A stretch of 64,000 nucleotides of DNA, taken from Myxococcus stipitatus (GTDB lineage Bacteria; Myxococcota; Myxococcia; Myxococcales; Myxococcaceae). Shown here piece after piece: positions 17,496 through 26,638 of the stretch. The stretch lies in contig NZ_CP147913.1 in assembly GCF_037414475.1 (NCBI RefSeq), positions 8,938,501 through 9,002,500 on the forward strand. The letters are read 5' to 3'. The notes below the pieces were generated by a model. That model searched no databases. It saw only the letters and a list, made by a program, of their open reading frames with translations, and was not told the origin of the DNA. Numbering within the stretch: the first letter of the stretch is position 1; each line of letters starts with the position of its first letter. The position numbers and the translations under genes were made by a program.

Positions 17496-17960
17496 ATGAC
17501 GAACACCGCCGCGGCAATCGGTAAGGACACTCAGCTGGGCATCCAGCTCGTGATGAAGAACGGGACGGCGGCGCTGACGTTCTATGCGCAGGTCTTTGGC
17601 GCCAAGGAGCTGTTCCGGCTCGTGGAGCCTTCGGGTCGTCTAGGCCACGCGGAGCTGCTGCTCGGTGGCGTCAGGTTGGCGGTTGCGGACGAGTACCCCG
17701 AGCTGGACATCCTGGGGCCCCAGAGTCGGGGCGGCGCGACCAGCCGCCTCACGCTGCCCGTCGACGACGTGGATGCCGTGGCTCAGCGCGCCATCGCCGC
17801 GGGCGCGGTCCTGGAGCGGCCCATCACCAACGAGTTCTTCGGCGAACGCGTGGCGCACCTGCGAGACCCGTTCGGTCACCGCTGGATGCTCTCCACTCGC
17901 ATCGAGGAGGTCTCGCCGGAGGAGTTGCAGCGGCGATTCCAAAAGCTCGTGGGAGGCTGA
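17496..17960 (+). CDS. VOC (glyoxalase/PhnB-like) family protein
   Basis: This 154-residue protein is of the vicinal-oxygen-chelate superfamily, PhnB-like subgroup. It begins with a strand pair and FYAQVFGAKELFRLVEPSGR, then has LLLGGVRLAVADEYPE, VDDVDAVAQRAIAAGA and a final VAHLRDPFGHRWMLSTRIEE, the usual betaalphabetabetabeta repeats. Members may be metal-dependent isomerases, dioxygenases or resistance proteins; many PhnB-like ones have no known reaction. AGGAG 7 nt before ATG 17496 supports this start over the GTG three bases earlier. It is monocistronic and converges with an alpha/beta hydrolase gene. Confidence 0.85.
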   Translation: MTNTAAAIGKDTQLGIQLVMKNGTAALTFYAQVFGAKELFRLVEPSGRLGHAELLLGGVRLAVADEYPELDILGPQSRGGATSRLTLPVDDVDAVAQRAIAAGAVLERPITNEFFGERVAHLRDPFGHRWMLSTRIEEVSPEELQRRFQKLVGG

Positions 17961-17999
17961 GCGGCACCCGTCCGCCCAGTCTCCGGACATCACGCATGT

Positions 18000-18845
18000 T
18001 CAACCCCGGATGAAGGCCAGCAGGTCCTCGTTGATGACGTCCTTGTTGACCGAGCACATCCCGTGGCTGAAGCCTGGGTAGACCTTCAGCTTCGCGCCCT
18101 TCACCAGGGTGGCCGTGAGCTTTCCGGCGCCCTCGAACGGGACGATCTGGTCATCGTCGCCGTGCATGACCAGGGTGGGCACGTCGAACCGGGCCAGGTC
18201 CGTCCGGAAGTCCGTCTCCGAGAAGGCCTTCACGGTGTCGTACTCCGACTTCAGCGAGCCCATGAGCCCTTGAAGGACGAAGCTCTCGCGCAGTCCCTCG
18301 GAGACCTTCGCGCCGGGCCGGTTGAAGCCAAAGAACGCGAGCGCTAGCTCCTTGAAGAAGGAGGCGCGGTCCTTCCGCACGCCCTCGCGGATGCCGTCGA
18401 AGACCTCCCGGGGCAGGCCGTTGGGGTGCCAGTCCGTCTTGATCATGATGGGCGGCACGGCACCGATGAGCACCGCCTTCGCGACGCGCGTGGTGCCGTG
18501 ACGGCCGATGTAGCGGGCCACCTCGCCACCTCCCGTCGAGTGCCCGACGTGGATGGCCTTGCGCAGGTCGAGCGTGGCGGTCAGCTCCGCCAGGTCATCC
18601 GCGAAGTGGTCCATGTCATGTCCATCCCAGGGTTGGGATGAGCGGCCGTTGCCGCGGCGGTCATGCGCGATGGTGCGGAAGCCCCGTCCGGACAGGAACA
18701 TCATCTGGTCCTCCCAGGCATCGGCGGTGAGCGGCCAGCCGTGCGAGAAGACGATGGGTTGTCCGTCCCGAGGACCCCAGTCCTTGAAGTAGAGGCGGGT
18801 GCCGTCGCGGGTGATGAACTGGTCGCCAAGAAGCGGTGTGGGCAT
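18000..18845 (-). CDS. Alpha/beta hydrolase (chloroperoxidase-like)
   Basis: This 281-residue serine hydrolase is of the non-haem chloroperoxidase/esterase group. It has an oxyanion region FSHGWPLTADAW (33-44), nucleophile S103 in GHSTGGGE, acid in HGDDDQIVP (D230 or D232) and H261 in GFSHGM. No signal peptide is seen, so it is cytoplasmic. GAGGAAC 6 nt upstream of ATG 18845 fixes the start; longer in-frame readings would enter the promoter region of mltG. Natural substrates are unknown: esters, lactones and peracid formation are known for the family. It diverges from mltG across 237 bp. Confidence 0.88.
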   Translation of the reverse strand: MPTPLLGDQFITRDGTRLYFKDWGPRDGQPIVFSHGWPLTADAWEDQMMFLSGRGFRTIAHDRRGNGRSSQPWDGHDMDHFADDLAELTATLDLRKAIHVGHSTGGGEVARYIGRHGTTRVAKAVLIGAVPPIMIKTDWHPNGLPREVFDGIREGVRKDRASFFKELALAFFGFNRPGAKVSEGLRESFVLQGLMGSLKSEYDTVKAFSETDFRTDLARFDVPTLVMHGDDDQIVPFEGAGKLTATLVKGAKLKVYPGFSHGMCSVNKDVINEDLLAFIRG

Positions 18846-19082
18846 GGGCGTTCCTCGCAGGACAGTGTGGGAGGGCTGACGTCCTCGAAGATGAGAACGG
18901 GGGAGGGGGACCGCCAGTGTGAGCGGGCTCGGGTGGCCACTGGCGCGGATGCAAGGCCGTCCGAGGCCAGGGCTTGTTCCATCCTGGAGCCGCCCGGCCG
19001 GCCGGAGAGGCGGCGCCCGGGAGCGGACATCCAGTGACTCGGAGGGATGCATGGCCGGGCGTCGGTGCTACGGTGCGCGGCG

Positions 19083-20102
19083 ATGAAGAAGATTCTCGTG
19101 GGTCTTGCGGGTGTCCTGGTGCTGTTGGTGGCGGCGGGGGCGGGCGCGTTCTGGTGGGTGGAGCAGGCGGCGAATCAAGCCGTGGCCGCTCCTGGCGCGC
19201 CCACGGTGGAGTTCACTGTCCCCAAGGGCACCTCGGGCCGGGGCCTGGGGGCCTTGCTCGTCACCCAGGGGCTCATCCGGGATGCGCGGGTGTGGCGCTG
19301 GCACCTCTTCCGACGAGGGAAGTTCTCACCCAAGGCGGGCCGTCACCCGGTGAGTCCGTCCATGACGGTGGCGGAGCTGGCCTCGGCCCTGGAGGACAAC
19401 CCGCTTCCGGATGACATCCCCTTCGTGGTGGTGGAGGGCTGGCGTCTGCGCGACACCGACGCGGCGCTCTCGGCCGCGGGCTTCATCTCCGCCGGGGCGT
19501 ACATCGCCGCGGCCAGTGACCCCAGCCGCTTCACCGCGCCGTTCCCACTGCCGACCGGAGGCACTCTCGAGGGTTACCTCTACCCGGAGACCTACGGGGT
19601 GATTCCGGGGAAGCTGGACGTCGAGGACCTCATCCAGCGTCAAATCGACGCCTTCGCGGAGCGCTTCTACAAGCCCAACCGCGATGCCATCACGAAGAGC
19701 GGCCGCACGCTCCACGAGGTGGTGGTGATGGCCTCCATGTTGGAGCGCGAGGAGCCCGTGCCGAACCAGCGTCCGCTGGTGGCGGGCATCCTCTGGAAGC
19801 GCGTGGATAAGGGGTTCCCGTTGGGCGTGGACGCGACGTCGCGCTACGCGTTGGCGCAGTGGAATGACCGTCGTGAGTTCCTCAAGCGTCTGCGCGACCC
19901 CGAGGACCCGTACAACACGCGCCACCGCAAGGGACTGCCTCCGGGCCCCATTGGCGCGCCCACCGTGGAGTCGCTCCAGGCCGCCATGGCGCCCAAGTCG
20001 AGCGAGTTCTGGTACTACCTGCACGACGCCGAGAAGACCCTGCACCCCTCGCGCAACGCCGAGGAGCACGAGGCGCTGCGCCGCAAGTACAACGTGTATT
20101 GA
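19083..20102 (+). CDS. mltG: Endolytic murein transglycosylase
   Basis: MltG cleaves nascent glycan strands inside the inner-membrane-proximal periplasm and sets glycan chain length. The 339 residues start with one membrane helix (about 4-28). A LysM-like region follows (VEFTVPKGTSGRGLGALLVTQ trimmed here to the recognisable VPKGTSGRGLG), then the YceG catalytic domain with LEGYLYPETY, the catalytic E221 in MASMLEREEP, FPLGVDATSRY, YNTRHRKGLPPGPIG and a YYLHD-type end. Length and motif order match the family. It is a single-gene unit; pabC or tmk, frequent neighbours elsewhere, are absent. Confidence 0.92.
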   Translation: MKKILVGLAGVLVLLVAAGAGAFWWVEQAANQAVAAPGAPTVEFTVPKGTSGRGLGALLVTQGLIRDARVWRWHLFRRGKFSPKAGRHPVSPSMTVAELASALEDNPLPDDIPFVVVEGWRLRDTDAALSAAGFISAGAYIAAASDPSRFTAPFPLPTGGTLEGYLYPETYGVIPGKLDVEDLIQRQIDAFAERFYKPNRDAITKSGRTLHEVVVMASMLEREEPVPNQRPLVAGILWKRVDKGFPLGVDATSRYALAQWNDRREFLKRLRDPEDPYNTRHRKGLPPGPIGAPTVESLQAAMAPKSSEFWYYLHDAEKTLHPSRNAEEHEALRRKYNVY

Positions 20103-20111
20103 GCCCGAGGT

Positions 20112-20132
20112 GCCCCCGAATCGCGCGGGGGC
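20112..20132 (+). terminator. Possible stem-loop after mltG
   Basis: GCCCCC (20112-20117) pairs with GGGGGC (20127-20132) over a 9-nt loop, 9 bp after the mltG stop. It is short and lacks a T-tract, so it is only a candidate terminator. Confidence 0.35.
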
Positions 20133-20211
20133 GCTGAGACATCCCACGCCCGTGTTTCATGGCGCGCCTGTTGCTCGATGACCTCGCTCGTCGATGCGAG
20201 GGGGACGCGGC

Positions 20212-23200
20212 ATGAAGCGTGGGGCACAGAGGACGGTGGGATGCGGGCTGGGAGTGCTGCTGGGGCTCTTGAGTGGGTGTGGGCCTTCTCAGAATGGGGC
20301 CCCGGCTTCCACGGACGTGAGCACGCCGCGGCGTGACGCGCTCTCCACGCGGAAAGAGATAGTCCTCGCGCTGGCGGACACGCATGTCATGTCGGCGTCT
20401 CCCACGACGAGCTACGGCTCATCGACCACCCTGGAGGTGGATGGTTCCCCGCAGGCCGAGGCGTACCTGCGTTTCGCGATTCCGCCCTTCACGGGGACGC
20501 TGACGACGGCGCGGCTTCGCCTCTACGCGCTCGACAGTACCGTGGATGGGCCCTCGGTGCAGAGCCCGCCCGGTGTCTGGGCCTGGAGTGAGCTGACGAC
20601 GTGGAACACGCGTCCCGTCTGGCCGGGCTCCTGGGTCGTCGCCAACGTGGGGCCCGTCTTCAGTGGCACCTGGGTGGAGTGGGATGTGACGGAGGCCATC
20701 AACCTCCAGCGCGACACCTTCGACGCCTTCCTCAGGCCCGAGAGTCCGGATGGGGTCATCTTCGCGTCGCGTGAGCACGCCGACCCCACGCTTCGTCCCC
20801 GGCTCGTGCTCACCGTTGAGTCCGCCGAGGACCATCCTCCGCCGTCCATTCCACCTCTCCCCGTGTCGAGTGAGCCCGTGGCCTTCGCGCCAAGCGCGGA
20901 TGCCTTTGTGTCCTCGAACGCGCCAGACTCCTCGTCGGGGGGCGCGTCCGTGTTGCTGCGGGTGGGGAACACACCCCAGCGTGAGGCACACCTGCGCTTC
21001 TCCCTCCAGGGGCTGACCGAGACGGTCCAACGCGCGGTGCTGCGGTTGACGGTGGGCGGAGATGGCACGAGGGATGGGCCCTCGGTCTTCGAGACCCGCG
21101 GCGCATGGAGCGAGGAGAGCGTCACGTGGAACTCCCGGCCCACGCGCATGGGGAGCGCCTTGGACCACGCGCCGATTCTCGCCCCGTCCAGCACCGTCGA
21201 TTACGACGTGACGAACCTGGTGCGAGGCAATGGGGAAGTCACCCTGGGCCTGTATGGCAATTCAGCGGACGAGGTGGGCTTCAACTCGCGTGAGGTGAGC
21301 AACTTCCCTCCCCAACTCCTCGTCTGGACGGGGGCGTCGCGGAGTCCTCCCACCGATTCGTGCATGACACACCAGGAGCTGCTGACCCGCTCCTTCGTCC
21401 CCCTGCATGACACGTATGTCGTTCAGTCGACGCCCGCGACGGTGTTTCACCGTGAGGCGTCTTTGGGCGTGGATGGCTGGCCCCTCACCGAGAGCTATCT
21501 GGATTTCGATGTGCAGCTCGGGAGCAGGCCCGTGCGCCGCGTCTTGCTCCGGCTCTATGCCTTGGATTCGTCCGGGAACGGGCCCCGGTTGTTCAAGGCC
21601 CGGTCTTTCGATGGAGCGGTGACGAATTGGAACCGCCGCCCGGTCATCACCGGGAGCGCGCTGGGAGACCTGGGGGCGGTGAGCCGCGACCAGTGGGTGG
21701 AGTTCGATGTGACGTCCTCGGTGACGACGTCGGGGCGACACGCCTTCGCGCTCCAACCCGACGCTCAGGAGGGCTTGCGCTTTGCTTCCGTGGAAGCACA
21801 GACGCGCGGCATCCTCGCTGTCGCGCCGCACCTCCTCGTGGTCTCCGAGAGCGAGGCATTCTGTTCCTATCGCGGAGCGCTTCCTTCAGGCACCGTCGAG
21901 TGGGTGACGCAGTCCCGAGGCCTCACGGCGGAGCGCGCGCGCCACGTCTCGCCCGCGCGGGACGGGGGCTATGTCTCGTTGAGCGCGGTGGAGCGGACAC
22001 AGGGGGGCCCGCCCCTGTTCGAGCAGACGGATGTCATCACGCTCCACCGGGCGGACGGCGGCGCGGTGTGGTCGCGTGAATTCATCCAGGCGGGGGTGGA
22101 GTTCAGGAAGGTGGCGGTGACGAGCCAGGGGCAGGTGCTCGCCACGGGGGAGTACTTCGGGGCGCCGGACCTGGGGAGGGGCCCGCTGCCGTGGGGACGC
22201 GGCATGTTCGTGGCGAAGCTCACGCCGTCGGGCGAGGTCGACTGGACTCGGGGGTACACCGCGTGGTTCGAGACCCCCAACGTCCTCTACGAGAACCCCA
22301 TGCAGGTGTTCGACCTGGCGACGGATGCTCACGGCAGCGCGGTCCTGGTGGGCACCTTCTGGGGCTACACGAACTTTGGCGCGGGCGTCGTGTACTCCGG
22401 CAAGAGCTTCCCGACGCAGGGGCAGACACCCAACTCCTTCGTCTTGAAGCTCCAGGCGAATGGGGCGCTGTCGTGGGCTCGCCTGCTGGTGGCGTCCACG
22501 AATCGGGGCACGCTGGCCTCGTCCATCGCGGTGGATGCGGAGGAGAACGTCACGGTGGGCGGGTGGACCGGAAGCAACACGGATTTCGGCGTGGGGCCCG
22601 TGTTCATGAATGGTCTGTTCATCGCCAGGTGGGGCGTGAGCGGCAACCTGTCGTGGGCCCGGGTCTTTCCCGTGACCCATGGAGACATTCAAGGGGTGAG
22701 GTCCCTGCCGGACGGAGGCGTGGTGTTCACGGGAGACTTCGATGGGAGACTCACCTTCGCGGGGACCACGTACTCCAGCCGGGCTCCGGACGACGTGGCG
22801 GACGGTCCTCGTGATGCCATCCTGGGGCGGTTGAGCGCGGCGGGCGCGGATGGAGTGCTGCGCCGCTTCCAGTCCGCCTCTGCGGTGAGTCTCGCCTTCC
22901 AGGACCTGGCGGTCGATGGCCAGGGGCGCATCGCGACCGCACAGGCGGGCTGGGGGGACCAACTGGGGATGGGCTCGGTGGGGCTGCCGGAGAGTCAGGC
23001 TCCGAACCGTCCGACGCTGGCGTCCTTCGACTCGGCGCTCGCTCCGCGATGGGTCCGAGTGCTCGAGCCGCTCCCGTCGAGCCTCCACCTGGCGCCGGCG
23101 GGGGAGGGCCTCGTGGTCACGGGTGACCTGGCCAGCACCTTCGAACTGGACGGCACCTGGTACACGCCCACGGCGCGCCGCTCGGACACGTTGCACTTCA

Positions 23201-23214
23201 AGCTCCGCCCATAG
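20212..23214 (+). CDS. Large surface lipoprotein with three DNRLRE repeats and a propeller-like C-terminus
   Basis: This 1000-residue protein has a lipobox (LLSGC) about 24 residues after ATG 20212, which follows a GAGGGGGA ribosome-binding site. Three related 150-residue beta modules follow (about 50-200, 220-375, 390-545). Each has the pattern DTHV/DAFV, a YLRF or HLRF strand, LRLYALDS-type strand, a WN(T/S/R)RP block and a closing RLVLTVE-like strand. This is the DNRLRE/CBM96-type fold linked to carbohydrate or surface binding. The C-terminal 440 residues contain repeated W(S/T/A)R-F and GE/GGWTGS-type strands resembling SBBP-like propeller repeats. It is probably exposed on the cell surface; ligand unknown. 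No partner gene is linked. Confidence 0.8.
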   Translation: MKRGAQRTVGCGLGVLLGLLSGCGPSQNGAPASTDVSTPRRDALSTRKEIVLALADTHVMSASPTTSYGSSTTLEVDGSPQAEAYLRFAIPPFTGTLTTARLRLYALDSTVDGPSVQSPPGVWAWSELTTWNTRPVWPGSWVVANVGPVFSGTWVEWDVTEAINLQRDTFDAFLRPESPDGVIFASREHADPTLRPRLVLTVESAEDHPPPSIPPLPVSSEPVAFAPSADAFVSSNAPDSSSGGASVLLRVGNTPQREAHLRFSLQGLTETVQRAVLRLTVGGDGTRDGPSVFETRGAWSEESVTWNSRPTRMGSALDHAPILAPSSTVDYDVTNLVRGNGEVTLGLYGNSADEVGFNSREVSNFPPQLLVWTGASRSPPTDSCMTHQELLTRSFVPLHDTYVVQSTPATVFHREASLGVDGWPLTESYLDFDVQLGSRPVRRVLLRLYALDSSGNGPRLFKARSFDGAVTNWNRRPVITGSALGDLGAVSRDQWVEFDVTSSVTTSGRHAFALQPDAQEGLRFASVEAQTRGILAVAPHLLVVSESEAFCSYRGALPSGTVEWVTQSRGLTAERARHVSPARDGGYVSLSAVERTQGGPPLFEQTDVITLHRADGGAVWSREFIQAGVEFRKVAVTSQGQVLATGEYFGAPDLGRGPLPWGRGMFVAKLTPSGEVDWTRGYTAWFETPNVLYENPMQVFDLATDAHGSAVLVGTFWGYTNFGAGVVYSGKSFPTQGQTPNSFVLKLQANGALSWARLLVASTNRGTLASSIAVDAEENVTVGGWTGSNTDFGVGPVFMNGLFIARWGVSGNLSWARVFPVTHGDIQGVRSLPDGGVVFTGDFDGRLTFAGTTYSSRAPDDVADGPRDAILGRLSAAGADGVLRRFQSASAVSLAFQDLAVDGQGRIATAQAGWGDQLGMGSVGLPESQAPNRPTLASFDSALAPRWVRVLEPLPSSLHLAPAGEGLVVTGDLASTFELDGTWYTPTARRSDTLHFKLRP

Positions 23215-23294
23215 CTTCGGGCTCCGGCCCGGTGCGGCGCCCGGTGGATGACACTTCCGGGGGCCTGCACCGCGGTGTATGGACAGTCGCAGAC

Positions 23295-23834
23295 ATGATT
23301 CAGCTCCCCACGAAGCTCCAGAAGCACGCGGAAGAACTCGAGGCCGCGGATGAGAGACTGACCGCATTGGACGAGGACGGCCTGCTGGCCGCTCCCGTTG
23401 ACATCTCCTCGATGCTGCGCAACGGCATCGTGCTGCACGAGAGGTTGAAGGACTCCCAGCTGACGCTCAACTCGCGTGAGTGTGTCGTCGTGACGGGGGA
23501 CGTGGAGGTGGAGCGCCTGGAGTTGAAGGGGCCGGGCGGCCTGCTCGTCCTGGGCGACCTCGTGGTGACGTCGGCGGAGCTTCACGCGAGCGCGGTGGTG
23601 CTGGGCGCTTGTGAAGTCACCGACCGCCTGGTGGGCCATGGCGAGCCGCACACGTTGACCGTGCTGGGGGAGGTCGAGGGGGGCCGGTTCGAGATGCAAC
23701 AGCAGTTCGTCATGCAGTTCCTCGGTGGCGGCAAGCTCAAGTCCTTGCATGACAGCGAGGGCGGCGTGGAGGAGCTGCTCGAGCTGTTGAGCGGCGCGGG
23801 CAGCGAGCTGGAGATCGAAGAGGCCGACGCATAG
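23295..23834 (+). CDS. Beta-helix-like cytoplasmic protein, function unknown
   Basis: This 179-residue protein has no signal peptide. After a helical N-terminus (KLQKHAEELEAADERL) there is a run of short alternating strands with glycines at turns: VVVTGDVEVERLELKG, GLLVLGDLVV, VVLGACEVTDRL, LTVLGEVEGG. This V-x-GD-x-V rhythm suggests a right-handed beta-helix, as in bactofilins or the GDL-repeat proteins, but no known family signature is certain. The acidic C-terminus is helical. ATG 23295 lacks a strong Shine-Dalgarno. It sits 80 bp after the surface lipoprotein gene with no obvious functional tie. Confidence 0.6.
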   Translation: MIQLPTKLQKHAEELEAADERLTALDEDGLLAAPVDISSMLRNGIVLHERLKDSQLTLNSRECVVVTGDVEVERLELKGPGGLLVLGDLVVTSAELHASAVVLGACEVTDRLVGHGEPHTLTVLGEVEGGRFEMQQQFVMQFLGGGKLKSLHDSEGGVEELLELLSGAGSELEIEEADA

Positions 23835-24036
23835 TCGAAGGGGCTGGCGCCGGGAGTGATGCTCCCGGCGCTGCGCGTGCGCTCGTTCAGAGACGCGGCG
23901 TGGCGCTCCTGGCCACCCGGCTCACTCGGGGCCGCGCGGTGACAGGGCCCGTGTTACATCCTTCGAGGGGTTCGTGGCGAGACTGCCTGGACGCTTCCGT
24001 TCATGGGTTCCGCGAACTTTCCGGGGAGACCTTCAC

Positions 24037-24546
24037 ATGAAAGTCCTGGAGACGGAGCGCCTCATCCTGCGCAAGGTGGTGCGGGAGGACGCGCCCTTCA
24101 TCCTTGGGTTGTTGAACGAGCCGTCGTGGCTGCGCTTCATCGGGGACCGGGGGGTGCGGACGCTCGAGGGCGCCCAGGACTACATCACCCAGGTTCCTCA
24201 GGCGCAGTACGCGCGCGAGGGCTTCGGGCTCTACCTGGTGGAGCGGAAGTCGGACGGCGTGCCGATGGGGATGTGCGGCTTGCTCAAGCGCGATTCGCTG
24301 GAGCATGTGGATATCGGCTACGCGTTGATGCCCTCGTTCTGGGGCCAGGGATATGCGTTGGAGGCGGTCTCCGCGGCGCTGGCGCAGGGGCGGCGGGACT
24401 TCGGACTGAAGCGCGTCGCGGCCATCGTCTCGAATGACAACGCCAGCTCCATCAAGCTGCTGGAGAAGCTGGGGTTCCAGTTCGAGCGATACATCCGCAT
24501 GCCTGGGGCCACCGAGGATATCAGCCTCTTCCTGACGAAGGAGTGA
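24037..24546 (+). CDS. GNAT N-acetyltransferase (RimJ/RimL-like)
   Basis: This 169-residue Gcn5-related acetyltransferase is of the RimJ/RimL group. It begins with the typical METERLIL-like strand (MKVLETERLILRKVVREDA), has VDIGYALMPSFWGQGYALEA, whose GQGYA is the pyrophosphate-binding loop for acetyl-CoA, then VAAIVSNDNASSIKLLEKLG, the classical motif B. It transfers an acetyl group to an amine, either a protein N-terminus or a small molecule; the acceptor is unknown. GGGGAG about 8 nt before ATG 24037 supports the start. It precedes selA by 104 bp on the same strand. Confidence 0.88.
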   Translation: MKVLETERLILRKVVREDAPFILGLLNEPSWLRFIGDRGVRTLEGAQDYITQVPQAQYAREGFGLYLVERKSDGVPMGMCGLLKRDSLEHVDIGYALMPSFWGQGYALEAVSAALAQGRRDFGLKRVAAIVSNDNASSIKLLEKLGFQFERYIRMPGATEDISLFLTKE

Positions 24547-24650
24547 GCGCGGACTCAAGTGGAATGCCCGCGAGCGTGAGGCGGTCGTCACCTGTCTGAC
24601 ACCGCCCCCTCGCTTGGCGAATGGGTGGCGGGTCTCCTAGACTCGCCAGC

Positions 24651-26048
24651 GTGGGCCCACCGTCGAACAACGTAGACGGCGGGAAGAACGCGCTGTTGCG
24701 CGCACTCCCCTCCATCGAACAGCTCTTGCGGCGGCCGTCGCTGGAGCCGCTCCTCGCGGGCGTTCCGCGGGCTCGAGCGGTGACCGCGCTCAGGCTGGCG
24801 GTCGACCGGGTTCGTGCCCGCCTGCTCAAGGGCGAGGCTCGCGCTTTCGACGACTCGGACGTGGACGAGGCCCTGCGCACGTTGGCGACGCCCGGGTTGC
24901 GCTCGGTGCTGAACGCCACGGGGGTGGTGCTGCACACCAACCTGGGGCGCGCGCCGCTCGCGGCGCAGGCGGTGGCCCGGGTGGCGGAGGTGGCGCGGGG
25001 CTACTCCAACCTCGAGTACGACCTGGACGAAGGTGAGCGCGGCAGCCGGTACGCGCCGCTGGTGGACTTGTTGCGCCAGCTGACGGGCGCGGAGGACGCG
25101 CTGGTCGTCAACAACTGCGCGGGGGCCGTGTTGTTGGTGTTGGCCTCGTTGGCGGCAGGGCGCGAGTGTGTCGTCTCGCGCGGAGAGTTGGTGGAGATTG
25201 GCGGTGGCTTCCGCGTGCCGGACGTCATGCGGCAGTCCGGCGCGAAGCTGGTGGAGGTGGGCACCACCAACCGCACGCGCCTGGCGGACTACGCGGGAGT
25301 CATTGGCGCGGACACGGGGCTGCTCTTGAAGGTGCATCGCTCCAACTTCGCCGTGGTGGGCTTCACGGAGGAAGCCAGCGTGGCGGAGCTGGCCGGGCTG
25401 GGGTTGAAGCGAGGGGTGCCGGTGTTTCAGGACCTGGGCTCGGGGGCGCTGGTGCCGCTGACGGGCGAGGGCCTGGGAGATGAGCCCACGGTGCGCCAGG
25501 TGGTGGCCGCCGGTGCGGACGTGGTGGCGTTCTCCGGGGACAAGCTCCTGGGAGGACCGCAAGCGGGGGTGGTGGTGGGACGCGCGGCGTTGTTGTCGCG
25601 CATCAAGGCGCATCCGCTCACGCGGGCGCTGCGCGTCGACAAGATGACAGTGGCCGCGCTGGAGGCCACGTTGGAGTTGTACCGGGACGGCAAGCCAGAG
25701 GCCGTCCCCACGTACAGGCTGCTTGTCCAGACGCCGGAGGAGCTGCGCGGGCGTGCGCTGCGGCTCCAGGGGTTGCTGGGGGAGCGGGGTGTGAGTGCCC
25801 GAGTGGACGGGGTGGTGGGACAGGTGGGCGGGGGCGCCATGCCGCTGGCCCGATTGCCTTCCTTCGCGTGCATCCTCAACGTAGGTGCGCCGGAAGTATT
25901 CCTCGAACGCCTGCGCGGCGGCGGAACGCCGGTTATTGGCAGGATTGCGGATGGCGAGGTGGTCCTCGACGTCCGCTGTCTCGCGGAGGAGGAACTCAGG
26001 TCGGTCGCCGAAGAGGTGGCGGCCGCAAGTCCCGGGAAACCACCATGA
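24651..26048 (+). CDS. selA: L-seryl-tRNA(Sec) selenium transferase
   Basis: SelA is a PLP enzyme that converts seryl-tRNA(Sec) to selenocysteinyl-tRNA(Sec) with selenophosphate. From GTG 24651 it is 465 residues, the family norm. Motifs seen are the N-terminal LPSIEQLLRRP domain, LNATGVVLHTNLGRAPL, YSNLEYDLDEGERGSRY, VNNCAGAVLL, EIGGGFRVPDVM, VGTTNRTRL and the PLP-lysine site FSGDKLLGGPQAG (K298). An ATG at 24621 is an alternative, 10 codons longer. selB, selD and the tRNA(Sec) gene are not in this window, unlike the frequent selAB pairing. Its stop overlaps the next ATG (ATGA), so it is coupled to an HNH nuclease gene. Confidence 0.92.
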   Translation: MGPPSNNVDGGKNALLRALPSIEQLLRRPSLEPLLAGVPRARAVTALRLAVDRVRARLLKGEARAFDDSDVDEALRTLATPGLRSVLNATGVVLHTNLGRAPLAAQAVARVAEVARGYSNLEYDLDEGERGSRYAPLVDLLRQLTGAEDALVVNNCAGAVLLVLASLAAGRECVVSRGELVEIGGGFRVPDVMRQSGAKLVEVGTTNRTRLADYAGVIGADTGLLLKVHRSNFAVVGFTEEASVAELAGLGLKRGVPVFQDLGSGALVPLTGEGLGDEPTVRQVVAAGADVVAFSGDKLLGGPQAGVVVGRAALLSRIKAHPLTRALRVDKMTVAALEATLELYRDGKPEAVPTYRLLVQTPEELRGRALRLQGLLGERGVSARVDGVVGQVGGGAMPLARLPSFACILNVGAPEVFLERLRGGGTPVIGRIADGEVVLDVRCLAEEELRSVAEEVAAASPGKPP

Positions 26049-26638
26049 TCAACAGCGCCGTCCTCGTACTCAACCGGTACTACCAACCGGTGCATGTCAC
26101 GTCGGTGAAGCGAGCCTTCTCGCTGCTGTATCAGGGCGTCGCCAAGGCCATCGACGCGCAGTACCGGCTCTACGAGTTCGATGATTGGGCGGCGCTGAGC
26201 GCCACCAACGACTGCATCACCACCATCAACCGGACCATCCGCGTTCCCCGGGTGCTGGTGCTCAGCGCGTATGACCACCTGCCTCGAGGGCGGGTGCGCT
26301 TCTCCCGGCTCAACATCTACGCGCGCGACGCGGACACGTGTCAGTACTGCGGAAAGAACCTGCCGCGCAGCGAGCTGAACCTGGACCACGTGATGCCTCG
26401 CACCCAGGGTGGCAAGACGACCTGGGAGAACGTTGTCTGCTCCTGTGTGCCCTGCAACCTGAAGAAGGGGGGCCGCACGCCGGAGCAAGCGGAGATGAGG
26501 CTGCTCAAGAAGCCCGTGAGGCCTCGTTGGACGCCGCTGTTCCGAGGCGCGACACGCAAGGTGACGTATCAGGAGTGGCTGCCCTTCCTGCACCTGGCGG
26601 ATGCGTCGTACTGGAACGTGGAGCTGCTGGACGAGTAG
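26045..26638 (+). CDS. HNH endonuclease family protein
   Basis: This 197-residue protein has a C-terminal HNH nuclease domain. CQYCGK starts at C99, LNLDHVMPRTQGGKTTWENV holds the catalytic His/Asn core, and CSCVPCN completes the zinc site with the first CxxC. The N-terminal 95 residues (VLVLNRYYQPVHVTSVKRAF onward) are the conserved extension found in a widespread bacterial and cyanobacterial HNH group with no defined role; no restriction or phage genes accompany it. ATG 26045 overlaps the selA stop by 4 bp. DNA cleavage is inferred from the motif only. Confidence 0.88.
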   Translation: MINSAVLVLNRYYQPVHVTSVKRAFSLLYQGVAKAIDAQYRLYEFDDWAALSATNDCITTINRTIRVPRVLVLSAYDHLPRGRVRFSRLNIYARDADTCQYCGKNLPRSELNLDHVMPRTQGGKTTWENVVCSCVPCNLKKGGRTPEQAEMRLLKKPVRPRWTPLFRGATRKVTYQEWLPFLHLADASYWNVELLDE

